From Fervidifonticultor_A tertius (lineage in GTDB: Bacteria; Sysuimicrobiota; Sysuimicrobiia; Sysuimicrobiales; Humicultoraceae): a DNA stretch of 64,000 bases. This document shows positions 17,594-25,583 of the stretch, one piece after another. Position 1 is the first letter of the stretch. Every line of letters starts with the position of its first letter. The translations under genes were made by a program, and so were the position numbers. The stretch lies in contig JAVKIY010000003.1 of assembly GCA_031459235.1 (NCBI GenBank), positions 1 to 64,000 of the forward strand, read 5' to 3'. The notes under the pieces were generated by a model. It searched no databases. It worked only from the letters and a program-made list of their open reading frames with translations, and was not told where the DNA came from.

Positions 17594-18825
17594 GCGCGCG
17601 TCTCCAGGGCCGCGCGTACCACGACGAGGACGTCGTCGAACGCGGTCGCCACCTCACCGGCGGCGCCGGACACCACCGTGGTGTCCGGGCCCACCCGCAC
17701 CGTGCACGCCGCGAGCGGCCCGGCCGCGCCGTCAGGCAACGCCACCACGGCGAGGCCGGCCCGGCGCAGCACCAGCGCGACGCGCACCGCCTGGCGGTAG
17801 GCCTGGTCCTCGTAGCGCACGGCGACGGTCGGCCGGCTGGCGGGCGCGCAATCCAGAACATCGAGCACCCGGTCGACGCCGATGGCGAAGCCCGTCGCCG
17901 GCGCCGGGTGCCCGAACCGGGCCAGCAGGTCGTCATAGCGCCCGCCGCCGAGCAGCGGGAGCCCCGCGGCCGGGCCGTGCGCCTCGAACACGATGCCGCT
18001 GTAGTAGTCGAAATCCCGGATGAGGCCGAGATCCACCTCCACGCGCACCGAGGGGGCGTGCGCCTCGACGCCCTCGAGGACCGCCGCCAGCGCGGCGAGT
18101 GCCTCGCGGCTCTCCGCCGCGTGCGCGAGTAGTTCCGCCCGCGCGAGCGCCGTGGGGCCGCGCAGGACCGGGAGCGAGCGAAGCGCCTCCAACGCGGGCC
18201 CCGGCGGCACGGCCGCCTCCAGCTCCGCGAAGGCGCGCCGGTACAGCAGCTCGCGCGCGGTCTCGGCGGCGCCGTCGGGCAGCGTTGCGAGCAGGCCGCG
18301 CAGGAACCCGGCGTGGCCGACGCTGATCGCCGCGTCGGTCAGCCCAACCGCGCGCAGCGCGTCGGCGGCGAGCGCGATCACCTCGGCGTCGCCCCGCCAC
18401 CCCGCGGCGCCGATCAGCTCCACGCCCGCCTGCGTGAACTCGCGATGCCGCCCCGAGCCGCGCTCCTGCCCGCGAAAGACCGGCGCCACGTAGGCCAGCC
18501 GCAGCGGGCCCTCGCCGCCCGGCAGCAACCGCGTCGCGGCCAGACGCGCGAGCGGTACAGTCATCTCGGGGCGCAGGGCCAGGACCTCCCCGTCGGCGTC
18601 CACGAGCTTCAACAGCCGGTCGCCGACCCCCGGGCCGGCGCCGTGCAGGAACGTCTCGTAGAACTCCACCGCGGGCGTGGCCACCTCATGGTAGCCCCAT
18701 CGGGCGAACGTCTCCCGCAGGCGCTCCTCGGCCCTCCGGCGCGCGGCCACCTCGGCGGCGGTCTGGTCGCGCATGCCCGCCGGCACCTGCCGCCACCGTG
18801 CGCGCTCGGCGCGCCGGATCCGCAT
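17590..18825 (-). CDS. hisZ: ATP phosphoribosyltransferase regulatory subunit
   Basis: 411-aa catalytically inactive histidyl-tRNA synthetase paralogue that activates short-form HisG and mediates histidine inhibition. Class II motifs are recognisable: GYHEVATPAVEFYETF, LALRPEMTVPLARLAAT, VAPVFRGQERGSGRHREFTQ, and GLIRDFDYYSGIVFEAHG near residue 270. The position at the head of the operon, directly before short hisG, distinguishes it from HisRS. ATG 18825 has AAGGAG 10 bases upstream. It is the first gene of the his-transporter operon. Confidence 0.93.
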   Translation of the reverse strand: MRIRRAERARWRQVPAGMRDQTAAEVAARRRAEERLRETFARWGYHEVATPAVEFYETFLHGAGPGVGDRLLKLVDADGEVLALRPEMTVPLARLAATRLLPGGEGPLRLAYVAPVFRGQERGSGRHREFTQAGVELIGAAGWRGDAEVIALAADALRAVGLTDAAISVGHAGFLRGLLATLPDGAAETARELLYRRAFAELEAAVPPGPALEALRSLPVLRGPTALARAELLAHAAESREALAALAAVLEGVEAHAPSVRVEVDLGLIRDFDYYSGIVFEAHGPAAGLPLLGGGRYDDLLARFGHPAPATGFAIGVDRVLDVLDCAPASRPTVAVRYEDQAYRQAVRVALVLRRAGLAVVALPDGAAGPLAACTVRVGPDTTVVSGAAGEVATAFDDVLVVVRAALETRA

Positions 18826-18849
18826 GACGGGCGTACTCCTTCGCTGTGG

Positions 18850-18867
18850 GCTTTATTACGCTAAAGC
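18850..18867. promoter_or_regulatory. Inverted repeat in the his leader, candidate operator
   Basis: The repeat gcttta-ttacgc-taaagc lies in the transcribed leader between the his -10 box and hisZ. A second small palindrome, gctag-c-ctagc at 18886-18896, overlaps the -10 box. Since a TrpR/YerC-like regulator is encoded directly upstream, one of these may be its binding site. This is inference only. Confidence 0.4.
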
Positions 18868-18888
18868 ATCAGCGTGGCAAACAACGCT

Positions 18889-18917
18889 AGCCTAGCACCT
18901 GCGGGCGCCCACGTCAA
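18889..18917 (-). promoter_or_regulatory. Sigma70-type promoter of the his-transporter operon
   Basis: On the minus strand, TTGACG (18912-18917) and TAGGCT (18889-18894) are separated by exactly 17 bases. The predicted start site is about 55-60 bases before hisZ ATG 18825. The -35 overlaps the stop codon of the upstream yerC-like gene. Confidence 0.75.
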
Positions 18918-19267
18918 GACGCGCGCCCCCGCCCGCGGCGCCCCGGACCGGCGGGGCGCGTCGCGCCCTCCAGCCGCGCCAGCACCCGTCGGTACCCGTC
19001 GGCGCCGTAGAAGAGGAAGCGTCGGACGCGGCTGATCGTGGCGCTGCTCGCGCCGGTGCGGCGCTCGATTTCCTCGTAGGTCCGGCCCTGGGCCAGCAGC
19101 CGCGCGACCTCCAGGCGCGCCGCGAGCGCCTTCACCTCCGCGATGGTGCAGAGGTCCTCGAGGAACCGGTAGCACTCCTCGACGGTCCGGAGGGTGAGCA
19201 GCGCGCGGCAGAGCCGGTCCGCGTGCGGGCCACGCAGTCTCGGGTCGACACGGGGAGCGCGTGCCAT
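18914..19267 (-). CDS. YerC/YecD (TrpR-like) transcriptional regulator
   Basis: 117-aa protein of the YerC/YecD branch of the TrpR superfamily. It contains FLEDLCTIAEVKALAARLEVARLLAQG and the helix-turn-helix EEIERRTGASSATISRVRRFLFYG at about residues 66-89. In other genomes this family often sits beside his genes. ATG 19267 has AGGAGG 5 bases upstream. The stop codon lies within the -35 of the his promoter, so readthrough from its own promoter would also transcribe the operon. The basic C-terminal tail (about 20 residues, Arg/Gly-rich) is unconserved. The effector is unknown. Confidence 0.88.
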   Translation of the reverse strand: MARAPRVDPRLRGPHADRLCRALLTLRTVEECYRFLEDLCTIAEVKALAARLEVARLLAQGRTYEEIERRTGASSATISRVRRFLFYGADGYRRVLARLEGATRPAGPGRRGRGRAS

Positions 19268-19416
19268 GGGGCCTCCTGGTCAATCGTCCTGTCCCCGACT
19301 TCGGGCGGGGACCGGCGTTCCCTCCCACCCGACTCGCGCGCGCACTGGCAGGGACCGCACCCCCCGCACCGAACCCTGCACGTGGCGTTGTTCGTGAATC
19401 GTTTCCTTCGGTGCGG

Positions 19417-19422
19417 TATACT
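19417..19422 (+). promoter_or_regulatory. -10 box 9 bases before the regulator ATG (leaderless transcript)
   Basis: TATACT ends 9 bases before ATG 19432, so a start site 6-7 bases downstream leaves a leader of 2-3 bases or fewer. No Shine-Dalgarno is present in ttatccaac. A matching -35 is poor (gtgaat at 17-base spacing). Confidence 0.55.
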
Positions 19423-19431
19423 TTATCCAAC

Positions 19432-20793
19432 ATGCCCAAACTCTCCTCACCTCCCCTCACTCGCCCCGACTGGCTCGTGCAGTTCGGCCGGCGCCTGCTG
19501 CTCGCGCGCGGTCGCGCCGGTCTCACCCAGCAGGCCCTCGGTGCGCCCGACCTGAGCAAGAGCTTCATCAGCCTGCTCGAGAGCGGCCGCTCGCATCCGT
19601 CGGTGGAGACCGTGCTGGCGCTGGCCCGCCGCCTGAACAGCTCCATCGGTGCCCTGCTGCTCGACCCCGACGAACTGCGGCGCGAGACCGCGCAGAGCCT
19701 CGCGCACCTGGCCGGCCTGCTCGACCCGGCCGTCGGGGGGCGCGAGGTGGTGACGCTGCTCGACGCCGCCCGGACGCTGCTGCCCGACCCGCCAGGTGAG
19801 CTCCGGCTCCGCGACCTGCTGCTGCGCGCCCGCGTGGCGCTCGCGGGGCAGGCCCTGGCCGACGCAGCGCGGTGGGCCGACGAGGCGATCGCGCTCGCGC
19901 GCCGCCAGCGGCTGGTCCACCTGCTGGGCATGGCGCAGGCGGTCCGCGGCGAGGTCGAGGTGCGCCGCGGGGCGTGGACCGCGGCCCTGCCGTTGCTCGA
20001 GGCCGGGACGACCGCCATGCAACGGGCGAAAGCGGCCCGAACCGAGGAGAACATCCGCGCGTTGATCCTGCTCGGTACGACGCGGGCGCACCTCGGAGGG
20101 GTCGAGCGCGCGCAGCGGGCGTACCGGCGGGCCGTGGAACTCGCCGCCCGTCTCCGCCTCCACGGCCTGCGCGGCCGGGCGCTCGCGGCGCAAGCCCTCC
20201 TGCACCGACACCGCCGCCGCCTGGACGCGGCCCTCGAGGCGCTCGGCGCCGCGCGGGCGGCCCTTGAGGAGGCGCAGGCGACCGAAGAGCTCAGCCGCGT
20301 GCTCACGCAGATCGGCCTGATCCAGAGCGAGCAGGGACGGTTCCAGGAGGCGCTCGGCACGCTGGGCGAGGCGCTGCGCCTCCAGGGACGCGGCACCTCG
20401 CCGCGCCAGCGGTCGGTCACCATGGCCGGGATCGCCGCGATCCATTTGGCGATGGGGCAGCCCGGCGAGGCGGCGCGGGCGGCGCGCCGCGCGCTCAAGG
20501 AGGCCCAGAGCGTCCGGGACCAAGCCTCGGCGGCCACCGCCCAGGTCACGCTGGCCAGGGCGCTGCGCGCGCAGGGCCGACGCAGCGACGCGATCGAGCT
20601 GTTGCGCGACGCCATCGCGACGCTGGGCAGGGCCCGCGGCGCCCGCTTGATGGCCGACGCCGCCGCCGAGCTCGGGACCATGCTGCGGGAGGCCGGGGCA
20701 ACCGGCGAGGCCGCCCGCTACACGGCGATGGCGGGGCCGCCCGCCCGGGCCGAGGCTATTCCCGGCGTCATCCTCGACCAGCTGCCACGCTGA
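19432..20793 (+). CDS. HTH (XRE-like) regulator with C-terminal TPR array
   Basis: 453-aa cytoplasmic regulator. Residues about 15-75 form an XRE-type helix-turn-helix (LLLARGRAGLTQQALG, SKSFISLLESGRSHPSVETV). The remainder is roughly seven TPR-like helical repeats rich in Ala/Leu/Arg (for example LGEALRLQGRG, RRALKEAQSV). The architecture resembles quorum- or peptide-responsive HTH-TPR proteins, but no ligand can be assigned. ATG 19432 is preceded by a -10 box and no SD, suggesting a leaderless mRNA. Divergent from yerC, with a 164-base shared spacer. Confidence 0.8.
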   Translation: MPKLSSPPLTRPDWLVQFGRRLLLARGRAGLTQQALGAPDLSKSFISLLESGRSHPSVETVLALARRLNSSIGALLLDPDELRRETAQSLAHLAGLLDPAVGGREVVTLLDAARTLLPDPPGELRLRDLLLRARVALAGQALADAARWADEAIALARRQRLVHLLGMAQAVRGEVEVRRGAWTAALPLLEAGTTAMQRAKAARTEENIRALILLGTTRAHLGGVERAQRAYRRAVELAARLRLHGLRGRALAAQALLHRHRRRLDAALEALGAARAALEEAQATEELSRVLTQIGLIQSEQGRFQEALGTLGEALRLQGRGTSPRQRSVTMAGIAAIHLAMGQPGEAARAARRALKEAQSVRDQASAATAQVTLARALRAQGRRSDAIELLRDAIATLGRARGARLMADAAAELGTMLREAGATGEAARYTAMAGPPARAEAIPGVILDQLPR

Positions 20794-20802
20794 GCCCGCG
20801 GC

Positions 20803-20825
20803 GCCCGCCACCCTTCCGGGCGGGC
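20803..20825 (+). terminator. GC-rich hairpin after the HTH-TPR gene
   Basis: Arms gcccgcc (20803-20809) and ggcgggc (20819-20825) form a 7-bp stem with a 9-base loop, 10 bases after the regulator stop. No T-run follows. A weak -10-like tatcct at 20837-20842 could start the glnS transcript. Confidence 0.4.
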
Positions 20826-20856
20826 ACCTCCCGCGGTATCCTCGGATGAAGGGACC

Positions 20857-22569
20857 ATGCCCGGCGAGATGACCGGCGCGCCCCGGGCGCGCCACGTCAG
20901 CCCCAACTTCATCACGGAGATCATCGACGCCGATCTCCGGGACGGCCGGCACGCGACCGTGCGGACCCGTTTTCCGCCCGAGCCGAACGGCTACCTCCAC
21001 ATCGGGCACGCCAAGTCCATCTGCCTGAACTTCGGGCTGGCGCTGGACTACGGCGGCGAGTGCAACCTCCGCTTCGACGACACCAACCCCGAGACCGAGA
21101 GTGTCGAGTACGTCGACGCCATCAAGCGCGACGTGGAGTGGCTCGGGTTCCGGTGGGCGCGGGAGCTCTACGCGTCGGACTACTTCGAGCGCCTCTACGC
21201 CTGCGCCGTCCAGCTCATCCGGGACGGGCACGCCTATGTGGACAGCCTCTCGGAGGACGAGATCGGGCGTTACCGCGGCACGGTGGCCCAGCCCGGCACC
21301 CCGAGCCCCTACCGAGACCGATCGGTGGAGGAGAATCTGGACCTGTTCGCCCGCATGCGCCGCGGCGAGTTCCCCAATGGTGCGCACGTCCTGCGCGCCA
21401 AGATCGACTTGGCCAGCCCGAACATGAAGCTGCGGGACCCCGTGCTCTACCGTATCGTGCACGCCCGGCACTACCACACCGGAAACGCCTGGTGCCTCTA
21501 CCCCCTCTACGACTTCGCCCACCCGCTCTCCGACGCGTTCGAGGGCATCACGCACAGCCTCTGCACCCTGGAGTTCGAGAACAACCGGGCGATCTACGAC
21601 TGGCTGCTCGAGCGGCTGCGGGGCACCTGCGGCATCCCGGCCTCCCCGCGGCCGCACCAGTACGAGTTTGCGCGCCTCACCCTGGACTACACCGTGCTGT
21701 CCAAGCGCAAGCTCATCCGCCTGGTCGAAGACGGCCACGTGGACGGCTGGGACGACCCGCGCATGCCCACGCTATCAGGCCTGCGGCGCCGCGGGGTGAG
21801 CCCCGAGGCGATCCGCGAGTTTGCCAACCGCATCGGGGTGGCCCGGACGAACAGCCGCGTGGACCCTGGGGCGCTGGAGGCGGCCATCCGCGACGATCTG
21901 AACCTGCGCGCGCCGCGCGTGCTCGCGGTCCTGCGCCCGCTCGCGGTCACGATCACCAACTTCCCCGAGGGGCGCGTCGAGCGCCTGACCGCGCCGTACT
22001 GGCCGCATGACGTACCCCGCGAGGGCGCGCGCCCCCTGCCCTTCGCCCGGCACCTGTACATCGAGCGTGACGACTTCATGGAACATCCGCCGCGCGGGTT
22101 CCACCGATTGACGCCCGGCGGTCGCGTGCGGCTGCGCCACGCCTACGTCATCCGGTGCGACGAGATCGTGCGCGACGCCGCCGGCGAGATTGTGGAGCTC
22201 CGGTGCTCGTACGATCCGTCCACGCTCGGCCGGGCGCCGGACGGCGGCGCGGTGAGGGGCACCATCCACTGGGTGGCGGCGGCCTACGCCGTGCCGATGA
22301 CCGCTCGGCTCTACGACCGCCTGTTCAGCGTCGCCGATCCCGAGCGCGGCGATGGCGACTTCACCGCGCACCTCAACCCGGCGTCGCGGACGGTCGTCGA
22401 AGGGTTCGTGGAGCCGAGCGTCCTCGACGACGCCCCCGACGTCCGCTATCAGTTCGAGCGGCTGGGCTATTTCTGGCGCGACCCCGCGGACTCCAAGCCC
22501 GACCGCCTGGTCTTCAACCGCATCGTTACCCTGCGCGACTCCTGGGCGAAGATGCACCGGGGCGGCTGA
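20857..22569 (+). CDS. glnS: Glutaminyl-tRNA synthetase
   Basis: 570-aa class Ic synthetase charging tRNA-Gln directly. The signature RFPPEPNGYLHIGHAKSIC (HIGH motif at about residues 40-58) and the KMSKS equivalent TVLSKRKL (about 278) are typical of GlnRS, not GluRS. FDDTNPETE and PHQYEFARL are also GlnRS hallmarks. The C-terminal anticodon-binding beta barrels are complete, to the family end VTLRDSW. ATG 20857 follows AAGGGA. Most deep Terrabacteria use GatCAB transamidation instead, so direct glutaminylation is notable. A tRNA-Gln(CUG) is encoded at 35524-35597 in this window. Confidence 0.96.
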   Translation: MPGEMTGAPRARHVSPNFITEIIDADLRDGRHATVRTRFPPEPNGYLHIGHAKSICLNFGLALDYGGECNLRFDDTNPETESVEYVDAIKRDVEWLGFRWARELYASDYFERLYACAVQLIRDGHAYVDSLSEDEIGRYRGTVAQPGTPSPYRDRSVEENLDLFARMRRGEFPNGAHVLRAKIDLASPNMKLRDPVLYRIVHARHYHTGNAWCLYPLYDFAHPLSDAFEGITHSLCTLEFENNRAIYDWLLERLRGTCGIPASPRPHQYEFARLTLDYTVLSKRKLIRLVEDGHVDGWDDPRMPTLSGLRRRGVSPEAIREFANRIGVARTNSRVDPGALEAAIRDDLNLRAPRVLAVLRPLAVTITNFPEGRVERLTAPYWPHDVPREGARPLPFARHLYIERDDFMEHPPRGFHRLTPGGRVRLRHAYVIRCDEIVRDAAGEIVELRCSYDPSTLGRAPDGGAVRGTIHWVAAAYAVPMTARLYDRLFSVADPERGDGDFTAHLNPASRTVVEGFVEPSVLDDAPDVRYQFERLGYFWRDPADSKPDRLVFNRIVTLRDSWAKMHRGG

Positions 22570-22600
22570 ACCTGCCCGGCCCGACAGGTAACGTCCGCCG

Positions 22601-22618
22601 GTCCGGAGAATACCGGAC
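22601..22618. repeat. Short inverted repeat before the Clp-like gene
   Basis: gtccgg-agaata-ccggac lies 5 bases before ATG 22623, between glnS and the Clp-like gene. It may be an operator, or a hairpin that occludes or positions the ribosome. No clear SD is present before this ATG. Confidence 0.35.
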
Positions 22619-22622
22619 GGTT

Positions 22623-24833
22623 ATGGGACAGGACGGGGTCGGCGTCCTCACACCGGGCGCGCGCCTCCTGGTGGGGGCTGCGGAGGCGCTCGCCGGCGCG
22701 AGCCAGCCGGCGCAGCTCGGTGTGCACCACTGGCTGCTCGCGCTCGTCGAGCGCCACGCGGGCATGGCCGAGGACCTGACCGCCGGCCTGGACGCGGCGG
22801 CGCTGCGCCGCTATCTGCTCGAGCGGCTGCGCGCCGGCGATCCGGGCGCTCCGCTCTCCGCCGACGACGCCCGCACCCGCGGTGCGCAGCGCGCCGCCGC
22901 CCGGGGGAAGACCGAGACGGCCGAGCGCGACCTGGCGGCCGTGATCCTGACCGCCGCGGGCTACACGGTCGTCGCCGCAGGGGCGCCGACCGCGGGGCGG
23001 GCGGCCGCGGGCGGGGGCAGCGCCGCCGTTGCTGGCAATGCCGTCGCGGAGGCGGTCCCCGCATCGGGCTATCGGCCGCGCAACACGCGGCCGACGCCCA
23101 CGATTGAGCACTATGGCCGCGACCTCACGCGCGAGGCGCAGGACGGCGCGCTCACCCCGATTGTCGGGCGCGCCGACGAGATCCAGCTCGTCATCGAGAC
23201 CCTGTGCCGCCGCACGAAGCGGAACCCGGTGCTCATCGGCCCGGCCGGCGTCGGCAAGACCGCCATCGTCGAAGGACTGGCGCAGCGTATCGTCGCGGGC
23301 GACATCCCCGAGGTTCTCCGCGGCACGCGGTTGCTGGCGCTATTGCCCTCGCTGGTCGTGGCCGGCGCCGCCGCCTACGGCGACCTCCAGACGCGCATGA
23401 ACGCCATCCTGTCCGAGGCGAGCCAGGATGGCGTGGTCCTGTTCATCGACGAGGTCCATCAGGTCATCGGCGCCGGGGGTGCGCCCGGCACCGCTGATAT
23501 GGCCAGCCTGCTCAAGCCGGCGCTGGCGCGCGGCGAGCTGGCTTGCATCGCCGCCACGACCGATGACGAGTACCGGCGCTTCATCGAACCCGATGCTGCC
23601 CTTGAGCGGCGGTTCCAGCCGGTACGCGTCCAGGAACTGACACCCGAGCAGACGCTCGAGGTGCTCCGGGTGCTGCGCGACGACTTGGGACGGCTGCGCG
23701 GCGTGACCGTCGGCGACGAGGTGCTCGCCTGGTTGGTCGACTTCGCCGGGCAGTATCTGCGCAACCGCTACTTCCCGGACAAGGCCGTGGACCTGCTGGA
23801 GCAGTGCGTCGCGTACGCCGTGACGCAGGACCGCCGCGCGGTCGAGGATGCCGACGCGCGTGCGGTAGCGGAGCGCCTCATCGGCGTCCCGCTCGAGCTC
23901 GAGCGGCGGCTTGCGGCGCTCCGTGACCGCGTCAGCGGCGAGGCCCTGCTCGACGACGAGGACCTCCAGGCCCTGGTGAACCGTCTCCAGGTGACCATGC
24001 GCGGAATGGACGTGCGGCCCGCGCGGCCGAACGCGGTCCTGCTGCTGGCCGGCGAGGCCGCCGCCTCGAGCGAGGCGCTCGCCGAAGCCATCGCCACGGC
24101 GCTCTTCGGCGCCGCCAATCGGGAAATCACCCTCGACCTCGGACGGTTCGTCCACCCCGCGGACGTCGCCATGCTGGTCGGCGCGCCACCGGGCTACATC
24201 GGGTACAGCGACGCGCTCCCGCTGCACCGGCTGACCCAGACCCCGTGGTGCGTCCTGCGCCTGGAGGGCGTCGATGCCGCTCACCCCCAGGTCCGCGCGG
24301 TCCTCACGCAGGGCATCGCGCACGGGTTCATCACGGACGCGCGGGGCAAGCGGCTCTACCTGAGCGACACGGTCGTCCTGTTGACGGCGTCGTCGCCGGC
24401 GGAGATGCCGCGGCCCGTGGGCTTCATGCGCGACGAGATGCCCGCCGAGCGGCCGACCACCCTCGACGTCGCCGGCCTGCTCGGGGCGGAGCTGGCGGCG
24501 CAGGTGGACCGGGTCTGCGCCACGGCGGCGCGCACCGCGCCGATGCGCCGGCGCTGGGTCGAGGAGCGGCTCCTGGCGGAGCTGGCCGACCGCTACCGCA
24601 AGCAGGGGCTTGAGCTGCGCTGGGACGAGACGTTCCTCCGCTGGCTGATGGAGCGCGTGGCGACCGCCGCCAACAGCCGCGACTGGGAGCGGCTGATGGA
24701 CGAGCAGATCGGGCCGCTGCTCGTACCGCATCTGTCGGCCGCGGGGGTGGGCAAGCCCCGCGTGGTCCGCATCACCTGGAGGGACGACGGTATGCACGTC
24801 GAGCCGCACACGACACCGGAGGGGGGCCGCTAA
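22623..24833 (+). CDS. Clp/Hsp100-family ATPase with degenerate second AAA module
   Basis: 736-aa ClpA/B/C-like protein. Residues about 8-70 resemble a single Clp N-repeat (LGVHHWLLALVERH). Module D1 is intact: Walker A GPAGVGKT (206-213), Walker B VVLFIDE (271-277), sensor region ATTDDE and the Arg finger in ALERRF. Module D2 (about 460-736) keeps the pore-loop motif GAPPGYIGY (520-528) but has lost both nucleotide motifs: LAGEAAASSE replaces the P-loop and CVLRLEGVD replaces Walker B. No ClpP-binding loop is obvious. Stop TAA is 2 bases before the next gene, a YbjN-like chaperone. Probably a disaggregase or remodelling factor with one active ring; partner and substrate are unknown. Confidence 0.82.
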   Translation: MGQDGVGVLTPGARLLVGAAEALAGASQPAQLGVHHWLLALVERHAGMAEDLTAGLDAAALRRYLLERLRAGDPGAPLSADDARTRGAQRAAARGKTETAERDLAAVILTAAGYTVVAAGAPTAGRAAAGGGSAAVAGNAVAEAVPASGYRPRNTRPTPTIEHYGRDLTREAQDGALTPIVGRADEIQLVIETLCRRTKRNPVLIGPAGVGKTAIVEGLAQRIVAGDIPEVLRGTRLLALLPSLVVAGAAAYGDLQTRMNAILSEASQDGVVLFIDEVHQVIGAGGAPGTADMASLLKPALARGELACIAATTDDEYRRFIEPDAALERRFQPVRVQELTPEQTLEVLRVLRDDLGRLRGVTVGDEVLAWLVDFAGQYLRNRYFPDKAVDLLEQCVAYAVTQDRRAVEDADARAVAERLIGVPLELERRLAALRDRVSGEALLDDEDLQALVNRLQVTMRGMDVRPARPNAVLLLAGEAAASSEALAEAIATALFGAANREITLDLGRFVHPADVAMLVGAPPGYIGYSDALPLHRLTQTPWCVLRLEGVDAAHPQVRAVLTQGIAHGFITDARGKRLYLSDTVVLLTASSPAEMPRPVGFMRDEMPAERPTTLDVAGLLGAELAAQVDRVCATAARTAPMRRRWVEERLLAELADRYRKQGLELRWDETFLRWLMERVATAANSRDWERLMDEQIGPLLVPHLSAAGVGKPRVVRITWRDDGMHVEPHTTPEGGR

Positions 24834-24835
24834 CC

Positions 24836-25282
24836 GTGCCCGTACAGTTCCAGCACGACACCCACAAGGCGATCTACGAGAAGGTCGGCGGGTTCATGAA
24901 GGAACTGTTCGGGGAGTTCGCCGGCGTCCGCACCGACTTCCCGGGCTACTACCTCACCATGGGCTCCGCAATCGTCCAGGTCTTCGTCCTCCCGTGGGGC
25001 GACGCCGACGCGATCGTCAACGTCCGGTCCTGGGTGGTCACCGGCGCCGAGCGGACCCCGGAGATGCTGGAGTTCCTCCTTCGCGAGAACTTCGAGATGC
25101 GCTTCGGGGCGTTCGGCCTGGACAAGGACGGCGATGTCGTGTTCGAGCACACGATCGCCGGCTCGAGCTGCGGCAAGCAGGAGCTGAAGGCCTCGGTGCT
25201 GGCGGTGGCCGGTGTCGCCGACACCTATGACGACAAGATCGTGAGCCGCTGGGGCGGCAAGCGCGCCACCGACCGCGGCTAG
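24836..25282 (+). CDS. YbjN/CesT-like (type III secretion chaperone fold) protein
   Basis: 148-aa acidic cytoplasmic protein resembling the YbjN/TY-chap peptide-binding chaperone superfamily. Recognisable segments are MGSAIVQVFVLPWGDADAIV, RSWVVTGAERTPEMLEFLLR and the AFGLDKDGDVVFEHTI strand. No signal peptide or enzyme motif. GTG 24836 starts 2 bases after the Clp-like stop, preceded by GGAGGGG, so the two are co-translated. Pairing with a Clp-type unfoldase suggests it is an adaptor or client-holding chaperone. This is inference from context. Confidence 0.72.
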   Translation: MPVQFQHDTHKAIYEKVGGFMKELFGEFAGVRTDFPGYYLTMGSAIVQVFVLPWGDADAIVNVRSWVVTGAERTPEMLEFLLRENFEMRFGAFGLDKDGDVVFEHTIAGSSCGKQELKASVLAVAGVADTYDDKIVSRWGGKRATDRG

Positions 25283-25286
25283 ACGA

Positions 25287-25583
25287 TCAGCCGCCGGCCA
25301 TCGCGCCGACGATCAGCAGGGGTTCGCGTCCGGCGACCACGGGCTCCGGGAGCGGCGCGTCGAGGGGCTCGTGCGACAGATCCCGCTCGCAGGCAAAGAA
25401 CCGCAGGAGCGGGCGGCGGCGACGCGTGGCCGGGTCGCGGATCGTGCCTCGCAGCACGGGGTAGCGTCGCTCGAGGGCATCGAGCACGGCGGCGAGGGTC
25501 GGCGCACCGTCGACGGCGAGCATCACCTCCCCGCCCACGCGCGCCAGCGTCCGAAGGTGCGCCGGGAGCACCACCCGGATCAC
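25287..25583 (-). CDS. MoaD/ThiS-type ubiquitin-like protein ending in GG
   Basis: 98-aa beta-grasp protein. It begins IRVVLPAHLRTLARVGGEV, has the family middle APTLAAVLDALERRYPVL, and ends GAMAGG with a C-terminal Gly-Gly, as needed for adenylation and thiocarboxylation or conjugation. It is longer than MoaD because of an inserted Arg-rich loop (RRRRPLLRFFACERDL). GTG 25583 overlaps the stop of the propeller gene (GTGA), so the two are made together. No activating E1-like enzyme is in the window. It converges on the ybjN-like gene with 4 bases between stops. Confidence 0.78.
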   Translation of the reverse strand: MIRVVLPAHLRTLARVGGEVMLAVDGAPTLAAVLDALERRYPVLRGTIRDPATRRRRPLLRFFACERDLSHEPLDAPLPEPVVAGREPLLIVGAMAGG

